Assembly: GCA_030272585.1 (NCBI GenBank)
Contig: BSYQ01000001.1
Location: 5,394,001 to 5,458,000 of the forward strand
Length of the DNA: 64,000 nt
Reading direction: 5' to 3'
Origin: Bryopsis sp. KO-2023
Lineage: Eukaryota; Chlorophyta; Ulvophyceae; Bryopsidales; Bryopsidaceae
The translations under genes were made by a program, and so were the position numbers. A model generated the notes under the pieces. It was not told where the DNA came from. It saw nothing but the letters and a program-made list of their open reading frames with translations, and did not search any database. Shown piece after piece: positions 46,191 through 55,557 of the stretch. The first letter of the stretch is position 1. Each line of letters begins with the position of its first letter.

Positions 46191-47427
46191 CTAGCAAAGA
46201 CCTCTGCATCTCCATCCCCCTCCTGTAGGAGCTGAAAGCGAAAAAAACCGTACCTGTTTGAATATCTACACTGAGATGGCGAGCCAGGGTTTCCAACCAG
46301 TGCTTGCTCAAGTACTCCCCAAGCAGACCGACTGCATAAGACGTCTGATTTTCAGCATCCATGGTCAGAAACGAGCTGCTCCCTTTTTCTTGCAATCCCT
46401 TCACGGTCGCCTCCACTTTCTTCTCCAGCCAGAACAATACCTTACCACACACGCATACAATTACATAACTACCAACACAGCATAAACAACAGATTCGTCT
46501 CCAGAAAATACGAAAAGAACAGTTCTTCAGTCTTTTGAACAAATTAATGTACATATACCCTCCCTCCCCCCTCCCAGAGAAATATACTCGTATGCAAAAA
46601 AATCAGATAAGATTACATTACAAAACTTGCACACCCATGAACAGAACAGCTTACCTTTTGCTCATTGATTCGTACATATGATAGGTTTTCCACCCTTTGC
46701 TCATCACATATGCACTTCAACTGCCCCTCAGGCAAAACGTTACCAAGCACACCACACCCTTCTCCATCCAGAGCGTCCATTATGTCGCAAAACACTCCGG
46801 GGCCATCCCTAGACTGCTTTGACAAACGCACACAGCCCAAATGTATGGCACTGGAGTTTGAATAAAGGTTAAGCACCAAAGAGAAAATGCCAAAATTTGA
46901 AAGCTCTGTTGGTATGTCTGGTAAGGTGGTGATATATTTCCCTGCGATTCAGAAAATCGATGCGAAAATCCGATTGGGTGGTAATTTCTGACCTTTCGCT
47001 TGGCACGCTCTAGGATAGGCAAGATTAGAAACAGAGGGTCGATGGGGGCACACAGATACACGCCACCATCTGTAGCAAAAACAGCAGGGCAAAAAAAGGC
47101 CATGAATCTTTTTTGCTCGCTGAAAAACCATTCTAAATTGAGAAAAAAAAAGACAAAAACCATTAAAGAAGAAAGAATTGTTGTGCTACAAGAAAAAAGA
47201 GGGAAAAGGTGTGGAACTCCCTGCGAATCAAGTATTTTCTAGGATTTTAGCTTTTTAGTTTGCGATTTTTTTTCTGTCTAATTGCATGATTGTGCACCAC
47301 AGTAAGACATTAAGATATGATTTTTCAAACTGTCCCCTTGGCTGATTGCATATTTTCTCTTCAAAGGGCCTATGTGTGAAGCAAGGTAAAGGTACCTTGA
47401 AGGGCTGTCTCTCCCAGCAGCCATGAT
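46191..47427 (-). CDS. ribonuclease H2 subunit B (N-terminal exons not found)
   Basis: RNase H2B is the non-catalytic subunit of the nuclear enzyme that removes ribonucleotides and RNA-DNA hybrids. Exons 47427-47396, 47069-46993, 46813-46655, 46440-46254 and 46231-46191 join in frame. The text matches the family: SWLLGETALQDGGVYLCAPI followed by DPLFLILPILERA (family SWFIG..V..DG.LY..TPVDPLFL.LP.L), a central LKCICDEQRVENLSYVRINE, then FWLEKKVEATVKGL and the helical end SYAVGLLGEYLSKHWLETLA. The exon before 47427 (about 60-70 residues of the triple-barrel domain) was not located. The last exon is short and Gly/Cys-rich (APTGGGWRCRGLC) with no lysine-rich tail. A 23-base tandem repeat lies just before the acceptor at 47428. 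Confidence 0.75.
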
Positions 47428-47440
47428 CTGCAAGAAGCCA

Positions 47441-47495
47441 GAATTTTCCCTCACTCCAACCCCCAGGCAAGAAATTTTCCCTCACTCCAACCCCC
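47441..47495. repeat. short tandem repeat, two copies of about 27 bases
   Basis: On the minus strand GGGGTTGGAGTGAGGGAAAA occurs twice in direct succession, directly upstream of the RNase H2B acceptor at 47428. The acceptor therefore lacks a normal pyrimidine tract. Confidence 0.8.
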
Positions 47496-48101
47496 AAGAT
47501 ACAAATTCCTAATATATTACTTAAAAAACAACCCCCCTCCACCCCCCAAGTATATGTGTATTTTTTGAGAGTGCTAAGTTTGATTTTATCTCAAGAAAAG
47601 CTCCGTGTGCATGTCTAGCAATGCCACCGAAAACTATCTCCATTGCCTTGTTCAAACTTTCATATCATTTGTAGAAAGAAATCGTTTTTTTGGACCTATG
47701 CTTTTATTCTCTTCGCAGACTTCTGATCTGAGATGTTAACGACGCAATTCCAAAAATATGATACGAATAAGAAAACACTTCCATTCAAAAAAAACAAAAG
47801 CTTCTTTCAAACGGGACAACAGGGCTTGAATTTTTTTGTTTCTAATTTTTTTCCAAGATGGGCGTGCCTTCATCAAGTGATGGCCATAATCCGCTTCTCA
47901 GTGCCACAGGTCAGACCTGTGCGCTTCTTTAAAGAAGTTGATCTCCAGGAGTTTTTCCCCTCTGATCATGTAGGTCGTCATTGTATCTGACAGGTCACAT
48001 GACTAGCTGAAAAAAAAACGAAACTGAAAAAACAGGGGCGAAAGTCGTCAAAACGTCATGACCAGCAGCCTTGATGCGTAAAGAACCTCGACGATCTTCT
48101 C

Positions 48102-48355
48102 AAGCACGAGTTTTGAAAACATGCGGGATACACAGAAACGAAATCAAAACTTCGACGTCTGCTTTTTCAATGCCGTCTCGAACCTGAGTTTGGCGACGGA
48201 AGTCGAACGAGGGTGCCCTGCCCATCATCACCACCTGAACCAGAAGCGCGAGTTTATTGGGTCTTAGCTCCTGTCCGAAACCAGTGGTGGTGGTAGCTGT
48301 GGATAGTTTGATATCGACTGCTATCGAGGGATCGAACCCCACCCTGCAAAATCGT
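48102..48355 (-). other. possible 3' exon of an unidentified minus-strand gene
   Basis: After an acceptor (GATTTTGCAG near 48356) the minus strand is open for about 80 codons to a TGA and reads PSIAVDIKLSTATTTT, NKLALLVQVVMMGR and GIEKADVEVLISF. The composition looks coding, but no upstream exon or family was found. It could also belong to the missing part of a neighbouring gene. Confidence 0.25.
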
Positions 48356-48633
48356 CACTCGTCTGCCATCCATCCTGCTGCCTTTGCCGTTGAGCTTCTG
48401 TATGGATCCCAACGAAGCGAGCACGAAAACCTTCGAGCGTTTGGCTGACTTTCAAACCACCACGACTTTAGAGCCCAACCGCACAAGGCGGTATCGCAGT
48501 CCGACTCTTGCCCCTGCCAGTTTCTGTACAATTATCCAATTCTTCATCCATCATTCTGGTTTACATGTGTTGGGTGTCAGTTTTCAGCACACATCCATTT
48601 TTTTTTTGCTGGACCGGGAGCAGATCGTGGAAA

Positions 48634-50500
48634 ATGTTGGCGGGAGGATCGAAACTGTTCAGGGCGCTCGTCAGCGCTCGATGCACCACCGGAGAGGTTA
48701 GCCCAGTACCCCATCCCACCCGACTTCCACTCTACAATCCACCCAGTGCCTTCCTGAAAACAGTGTAAAACCCAGAGGGAAAAACAGCTTGGCTAGTCAA
48801 AGCTATGCAGGAGTTTCTCAAAGCTGGGATAGGGTCCAGTGAACAATATTTACACACACACACACACACTTGATGCAAGATTTTTTTTTATTTTTTGATG
48901 AGTGTTTGAGAGAATCGATCGATGTTTTTTTTTTTTTTGCGGCCCATTTGTAGGATTAACAGAAATGAGATGAGCATTGAGTCTTGATTGACCTGCGCAA
49001 CAGATCCACAACGCGCTAGCCCCTTTCGCCACGTACAGTGCAAACACCAGAATCATCAGCGAGGAGGACCGGACGGGTTTTCCCTTGTGCGTTTCTTCGA
49101 AGGGAAATTTTTCCATTTCCCCGGAGATTACCCGTCAGGATATCATTCGATTTTTCCATGGAGTGCCCCTGACTGAACGGGATGTCAGGTGAGAGGGTTT
49201 AAAAAAAAAAATCGAAAAAAATACGACTGGTAAAAATATCGATCATCAGCAAAATGTTGAAGAGCAACCCTGCAAGCAAGTGTTCTTCGATCGTCTTATT
49301 GTCTCGAAAGTTTTTTTTTTACCTTTTTATGGTAGACCGCAGTACAATGCGATGTTTCGACCAATGGCATGGTGGGTTAAGTTTCATACTCCCGAAGACC
49401 GAACGAAATCGATGCAAGTGCCGCAGCCCAGATGGGTGAGCATTGGAGGGCCGACACCGACCCTTTGATTCAAAAAATAAAATAAAAATATATTTTTTAT
49501 TTTCAATATAACAATTCGAGAACAACAATGATACGATAACGACTGCTTCGGTCCCCTTTTTCTCTTCTTTTTTATGAAAAAAGTCCTTTCTTCATCTATC
49601 ACATGGCGGAATGATGGACACTCCCCACAGATAATGTGGTGGTGGATACGTCCTATTGACCCAATGTTTAGGAATGTGTTTTCTGAAATATGTTGAGAAT
49701 ATTGTTTTGACCTCCTTGGTTTTTCAGTGGTGTTTCAATTTCCAAACCCCTTGCTTTTTCTATCTTGAAATCTGCAAGGATCGCTCTCTTATCCCGAACC
49801 ATTCGGAAAATCATGGTGGCAAAGACAAAACATACAATCCAATTCATTTCCTCATCCTCGTCGTCTTTTTCTTGGTGGTGTCGTTCAGGGTGGAAGAATG
49901 GTTGGTTTCGAGGAGAAAACGATGAGGGACTGGCAAGAGGGCACTTTTAATCATTTGGTCGGGGAGAGTTTCGGCACGTCCGTCGTGGTTTCCAAGATGG
50001 CTTCGCAAACAGCAGACAGCGATGTCGCGTCCTTCTTCAGAAATTTTCATTTGGCTGGAAATGGAGTCACCTTGATTCAAGACGTAAGTCAAATCCTGAA
50101 TGCCCTGCAGATGTGCAAAGGCTCTGTGTCCTTTTGAGGTTTTGAAAAGACGAGTTCTCAGCCAAACAAATTTTGAGGTTTTGAAAAGACGTGTTCTCAA
50201 CCAAACAAAAATACAAACTGATGATGTCATTTGGATATGCTTCCTGAGCAGTGGATCTTGTTTCAAGCAAAAAATCCATTTTCATGCTGAGTTGATGATG
50301 TGACTTGGTGCGCCTTATTGAATTGATTGTGTCGATTGTTGTGTTTCCCACAGGCGTACAATACCAACATCCGACCGGAGGATCAATTCAAGCGTGCCAT
50401 CGTAAGGCTGATTTCCCCGGAGGAAGCCCAAAGAGCCACGAGATCCCTCCACCGCCGATACATGCGAAATGCAAGAGTCACCGTCAAAGTCGTCCAATAG
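48634..50500 (+). CDS. organelle-targeted protein with two RRM-like domains
   Basis: Exons 48634-48696, 49004-49188, 49336-49435, 49889-50083 and 50354-50500 join exactly to 229 residues. The start MLAGGSKLFRALVSARCTT is Arg/Ser/Leu-rich without acidic residues, like a mitochondrial or plastid presequence. Two RNA-recognition folds follow. The first (about 45-118) has SPEITRQDIIRFFHGVPLTE and the RNP1-like WWVKFHTPEDRTKSM. The second (about 140-228) has SVVVSKMASQTADSDVASFF, then RAIVRLISPEEAQRATRSLH and ends in NARVTVKVV. Strand-helix spacing fits RRM, though the aromatic RNP residues are weak, so RNA binding is inferred. The intron before the last exon carries a 39-base tandem duplication. 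Confidence 0.65.
50132..50209. repeat. tandem duplication, two 39-base units
   Basis: Units 50132-50170 and 50171-50209 differ at about two positions. They lie in the last intron of the RRM gene. Confidence 0.9.
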
Positions 50501-50973
50501 GTTTCTCTTTGTGTCAGGGAGAGAGTGGGGAAATTAGAAGGGTGGGGGGAAACGGCACACGCGCTGATACATTTTTAGAGTAAACCTTTCGGTGACCATA
50601 GGATGAGTGAGGTGCCAGGGATTTCAGTTTCTCGATATCTCGGGAAGAGCATCTGTCTGCTTTTCCTTTTCTTGCTTTTTGAAAGGTGATAGGATCACTG
50701 GTTTTGAAAGCGCATCCATCCAGAGGAGTTGTTGGGATAAAAAAACTCTTTTTGGGCTAATGTAGAGCAAAACTGGCAGTGGAATGATGATGGCGTTTTG
50801 TTGTGCTGTCCTTTCTAAACCACCTGATTCAAAACTGTCCCAACACACTTACACATTGATCACATGGTCACTCTTTCTTCCCACATTCCACGTCAATTGT
50901 CCCGTGGCGTTATTAAGAACGTACAAAAAGGCTTGATTCCTGCGTATCATTCCTTTCCACCAGAAGGACGACA

Positions 50974-51947
50974 ATGTCTTCCCATGCAAGAATCATCCCT
51001 TCGCAATGCTCTGCTCTTTCCCGCTCGCTCGTTGGGAAATGTCCTCGAATTTCTCAGAATCGTGCGTGCAGCCGACGTCCGCCGCCATTGAGACGGCGCC
51101 TCTTTGCTGGTACTGGGTCGGTGTCTGACGACCCCACTCCAGAGATTCCGATCGACGATGTACGCTTTGCAAAAAACTTGATACTTGCAGAATTCTGGAT
51201 GGGCTTCGAAATCTGATAGTTAAGCTTTGGTGCCCTGTGGAAAAGTCATGGAATCGAAACCCTGTATCACTGGCCTGAAATCAGCTTGTGTAAAGATGCA
51301 TTATTGAGATAAGGTAGCTTGGTGAATGTCCCTGATCAGCTCAATCATCACATGTGGTGGTGGTTTTGCAGGGGGAGGGTCTGACACCGGAGGAAGATTT
51401 CGTGGTGGGTTGGATTGTAGGAGGAAGGAAGTCGCATACATTAATGCAGTCTTAGAAATGCTTTGAGGAGCATAGGAATGGGGCTACTGTATATTTCTTG
51501 CCTGGAAAGAGTGAATTGATGGTGTGCAGGTCTCCGGAGGTTCCAATGATAGTTTGAGCTCCAACACTGACCTAGGAAAGGCGGTCCGTGCAGCATGCGA
51601 TGAGTTGGACCATCTTGGTGGATTGGTGGGTGCATATTGTAGAGGGAGAAACAACAGAATATTGAGATGATGTTGGCTGCGGGAAGGTTTTTTGATTCGA
51701 TATGCCATGTTGTGGTGCTGCACAGGATTGGGGGAGTTTGTTGAATGCTGGTGGGTGGTGCGGTTTTGAAAAAGGAGGGTACTTCTGGGTGTCATTGTGG
51801 ATTTCTGACTATGATTTGATGGTTGTCCAGGAAGCAGAGTTGATGGAGGAGGCGTTTGATATTCTCAAAGGCGCTGGGATAACTCTTCAAAAACCATCAG
51901 ATGTGAAGAAGGGATTGGAGGAAAAGAAGGGTGAAAATTCTTCTTGA
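50974..51947 (+). CDS. small organelle-targeted protein, unknown
   Basis: Exons 50974-51159, 51371-51403, 51530-51625 and 51831-51947 are all phase 0 and give 143 residues. The N-terminus (MSSHARIIPSQCSALSRSLV followed by an RRPPPLRRRLFAG stretch) is strongly basic and Ser-rich, typical of a cleavable mitochondrial or plastid presequence. The mature part is acidic, with helical text DLGKAVRAACDELDHLGGL and EAELMEEAFDILKGAGITL, and ends in a charged tail. Exon 2 is only 33 bases. No family was recognised; the size and helices would fit a small subunit or assembly factor, but this is a guess. It is on the same strand as the RRM gene, with 473 bases between them. Confidence 0.5.
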
Positions 51948-53121
51948 GGTTTCCCAGAGGGAAAAAAGAGGGGGGGGGTCTGTGGGTGTTTTGGTGCTGA
52001 TCAAGAGCTCCATCATCTGACAACTCCTCATTATGATGTGTTGAATTTTTGTCCTGGTTTTTGAATGGTTTTCTTGAGTGGGCCATGGAAAGAGATAGTT
52101 AATTCGGAGCCTCTCTTGAGTCCAACTTTGTCTCTTCGATGGAAGTCAAGTTTTTGGGTGATTTTTGTTGTAACGATGTCAAGAAAAAATGTCAACGGCC
52201 CCTGCAGGGCTGAGGCTGTGGTGGAGAAGGCAATGATCTCATGAATCAATCCATAAATAAAGTACAGAACCCTTCCACCCAGGCTGTTGATTAGGGAAAC
52301 TCTGATAATGACAAGGGCATCTTGGATCAGTTGGGCTACAACAAATGGGGTGGAGAAGGATGCCAATTGATATGGAAATTGTAAGGCAGGATGAGCTGCT
52401 GGTGCAACATGACTACATCTTTGCCAGTTACAAAACAAGGAAACAAGGGAACTTGTCCCGCGGTGGTGTCAAGGCCTTACTTCTGGTGTTCTACCAATGC
52501 AAGTAAATACAAGTGGAAATGAACTGCTCTCAGATAAGATAGTAGGTTATCACAGCATTCGTGGGGGAGGCACTCTGCTGACACACCATACACCAGGTGT
52601 CCTGGAAATATATATATAACCTACTATCTTATCATTTATAAAGAAATAGATTTCAACCGAAGAACATCACACAATTGTGTTGCAAGAGCAAGTGCCATAC
52701 CCTGCTGACTCAAGTGAACTCTTTTTCGCAGCCTTGTGGTGCAGTGCATTAATTAAAAAACTCTTTTCTTTCTTTTCCTTTTCCCAGTGGAGCCTATGTG
52801 CCTATCGAATCGATAGCATCGATGCCTCGTTACAAAACATTCGTCCCAGCTTGACATACACTGTTCACTTTCACCCCTCCCATCAAACCTGCATTTCCCC
52901 TTTTTCTGCCATTGTTTTTTTTCTCCCCCGAGTCTCTCTGCTCATAATGTTCCTAGCATCGACTTTTTTTTTTTAACTCTATGAAGTTGCAACGGATAAT
53001 CTTTTCCGTACTCTACCTTCGCACACCCGATCCAAAAAAACACACCCACCCTCACAAAAAAAAACCCAGCGAATCGAATTCGCCAGGTGGATTCCTCATT
53101 GCAATTAGTCTCATCGTTAAA
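51948..53121. other. intergenic region with a 101-base inverted-end element
   Basis: Lies between converging genes. Contains the element at 52533-52633; otherwise no gene was recognised. Confidence 0.6.
52533..52633. mobile_element. MITE-like 101-base element
   Basis: The ends GATAAGATAGTAGGTTAT and its exact reverse complement are 18-base perfect inverted repeats around 65 bases. No coding capacity. No target-site duplication was confirmed. Confidence 0.5.
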
Positions 53122-54042
53122 TCACTCCTTTTTCCCTGACTCAGAATCATTGTTTTCGGTGCTGCTGATATCACTGTCACTTTCACTGCCGGATTCGACC
53201 TGGTCCACAGACACTTCTCCAGAATTTGACGAAGCAGCAGCAGCTTCCGTCTCGTCGCCTTTTTCCGTGGCATTCTCACCAGCCATTGCTGCTTCCACAT
53301 CCTGAGACTTTTGTTCAGCTCTCTTCTCAGGTCGCCTGTTAGCTCTGGGTTTTTTCAAGCCTTCACTATTGCCATATTCCCCAGCGCCGATGGTCGCATC
53401 CACATCCATCGCTGCGTCAAAAGGCACACGTCTGAACATGAAATTCATCACCATTCGCTCCGCTGCTTCCCCCTTGACTCGCACATCCTCTTTTCGGTAC
53501 TCAGGGAAACACAACAAATCGTACTCTCCTTCCGCCACCAGCTTTTTCCTCATCTGCGCATATCCTGCCATCATGATCGACACGGGAACGGAGCCCATAG
53601 CCTTTCCCAACGCATTCTTATCGTTTTCGATGCTCTCAGACAGCATCAAAGCGATTTCTTTCGGCCTGGATCTTGCATTGGGCCTGATCACAAACTCCTC
53701 CATCTCGCTGGATTCCGTAAGCACCTCTGGCTTGACTCGATCGACGGCCATGGTGAATTTGCTGACTCGATCCGTGGGGGCTTCCGGTTGGAAAGCCATC
53801 CGCACGCAGATATCGTCCCCTTTGAGAATGGAGTGCTCCTTGATTTTCGCTCTGCTTATGGTGATCATTTTGGTGGCGGCATGCACAGCTGGGGACCCCG
53901 TGCATTTCATGTTGATGCGATTTCCTTGCGAGAGTTTTTCGACCATGTATCCGTAGGTTTTGAAGGGATCGGCTTTGGCGCTGATCGACATCACCAGCTT
54001 CGGATCCACTGGCTCTGGGTGAGAGTCCTCAGCCTCCGGCAT
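53122..54042 (-). CDS. SpoVS/Alba-like protein with two domains and acidic tail
   Basis: A single exon of 306 residues, starting MPEAEDSHPEPVDPK. Residues about 14-90 (VMSISAKADPFKTYGYMVEK ... CTGSPAVHAATKMITISRAK) follow bacterial SpoVS, an Alba-superfamily fold (consensus KVSAKS.P..VAGA ... GAGA.NQAVKAIAIAR). Residues about 105-195 repeat the fold more loosely (FVIRPNARSRPKEIALML ... VSIMMAGYAQMRKKLVAEG, then ERMVMNFMFRR). The rest is a basic patch (KKPRANRRPEKR) and a Glu/Ser/Ala-rich acidic tail. Alba proteins bind RNA or DNA; SpoVS-like proteins of eukaryotic algae are little studied. There is no targeting peptide. The absence of introns contrasts with most genes in the window. Confidence 0.6.
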   Translation of the reverse strand: MPEAEDSHPEPVDPKLVMSISAKADPFKTYGYMVEKLSQGNRINMKCTGSPAVHAATKMITISRAKIKEHSILKGDDICVRMAFQPEAPTDRVSKFTMAVDRVKPEVLTESSEMEEFVIRPNARSRPKEIALMLSESIENDKNALGKAMGSVPVSIMMAGYAQMRKKLVAEGEYDLLCFPEYRKEDVRVKGEAAERMVMNFMFRRVPFDAAMDVDATIGAGEYGNSEGLKKPRANRRPEKRAEQKSQDVEAAMAGENATEKGDETEAAAASSNSGEVSVDQVESGSESDSDISSTENNDSESGKKE

Positions 54043-54061
54043 CGCGCTTGGATACAGACAA

Positions 54062-54180
54062 AAGCAAATAATAAAATAAAATAAAATAAAATAAAATAAA
54101 ATAAAATAAAATAAAAGTGGGATACAGATAAAAGCAACATAATAATAAAATAATAACATAACAAAATAAAATAAAAGTGG
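54062..54180. repeat. (AAAAT)n microsatellite inside a duplicated unit
   Basis: About ten AAAAT/AAATA units (54066-54115) directly follow a GGATACAGACAAAAGC segment. This is repeated as GGATACAGATAAAAGC at 54120, again followed by AAAATA units. It lies just upstream of the SpoVS-like start codon. Confidence 0.85.
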
Positions 54181-54301
54181 GGTTACTCAGAGCTGCGATT
54201 GGACTTTCATCAGCAGGAAGCAGATGCTGATATTCGGGCAATGTAAACAGATTCAGGTCAGAGATTCACGGAATCGGTTGGTAACCCATCAAGGAAAATG
54301 T

Positions 54302-54738
54302 TTATTTTAGATAACTTTTGGCTCTGCAGTCCTCTTCTTTCCAGGAGAACCCTTCCTGTGGAGGTGCTCGGGGGAAATGTGATCTGATTTAGGGGGGGGG
54401 GGTTCGAGAGTGTCAGCGCGAAATACACTTCGTGTTGGTAATCCCAAGTTTGGCAGCGATATCTCTCACGCACACAACTACAGTAAACACGACTCGCGGC
54501 AATCTCTCGAATCCCAGGATCTGTAGCCGCCGCAATGAAACCCGGTTTGTACCAAGTTCCGCTTGATTCGTTTAGTATACCTGAAACCGCGTTGCAGGGG
54601 CTGGGAGCTCCAGGGATCCCACTTCGACAAGCTGTTGAATCCTGCGGCGAAGATCCGGGCATCAGGCCGGGAGATGCTTGTAAGCTCCCTGAGCGCTCGT
54701 CCCAGCACCATCCCTAGGGCCATCTTGAGTTCCAGAGC
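54302..54738 (-). CDS. possible small two-exon gene end
   Basis: An acceptor at 54739 opens a frame LELKMALGMVLGRALRELTS...FAAGFNSLSKWDPWSSQPL that ends at a GTATAC donor (54581/54580). Splicing to 54383 keeps the frame for 28 codons to a TAA, which is followed at once by AATAAA. The text is protein-like, but no start exon or family is evident. Confidence 0.3.
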
Positions 54739-55557
54739 CTGAACGGCGAGGAAGAGAAAAAGAAGGGTTGGTGACAGCAACTGGACTGGTGCATTGTCAG
54801 TCTTTGGGGGGGAAGAGCTGGTGTCGTACTGGTTCGACCGTACCACACATTTGACCCCCTTCACGAAATTGTGATCGCCTTGTACTCAATGCCCAAAGAT
54901 GCATCAGGTGATGGTGGGAATACAATACACAAGCTGCCGCCGCCACCTGCATTGAAACCTACGTAAAACCCACTTCTTGGATTCATGTTTCTATTTTTTT
55001 TGAAGGACGGAGGAATAAATTTCGAGCATGAAAGTATGCAGGTGGGTTGGTCAGAGATGGAGGATTGTTCCTGAAAGATAAAAAGACTAAGATAAAAGGA
55101 CTATGCTTCTTGGCACTTCCTCATGTGAGATAGATAGATGCAATTGTCCAATAGATGTGAGGAAGCTCTTTTGCATGTAAATTGATTTTTTGGTTTTGTG
55201 AGAGTCTTTTCACTACAAACACCACCACTGCAATTGCCAATTCTGTGAATGAAACATCTACAAAGCTTAAAATTTATATTCTGAATATGAAATCTCACAA
55301 GCCTCGTGCATCTCAATACAGCCAAGCCAAGAGTAAAATAAAAAACAATCCAGATCAAAAACACCCCGTATCAAGCATGGGTGCAAAATTGAAACATAAA
55401 AACAGTCCAAAGTAACGAAATATGAAACCACAATTCATGGCAAAAAGAAATGCTACTTGCTACAGAAATAAAAAAGGAGAAAAAAGGAAGAAAAAAAAAA
55501 GATTCCACAGCAAAAAAAGACTCTCTTCTCTTTGTTCCTTCATTCTCGCTGCGTCCC

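Noticed and set aside
49620-49690. Extra exon (MWWWIRPIDP...) between the third and fourth RRM exons
   Set aside because: It reaches a stop without a usable donor, while direct splicing from 49435 to 49889 keeps phase 0 and the RRM spacing.
53311-54084. 257-codon plus-strand open frame
   Set aside because: Antisense shadow of the SpoVS/Alba-like gene; His/Ser-rich without any motif.
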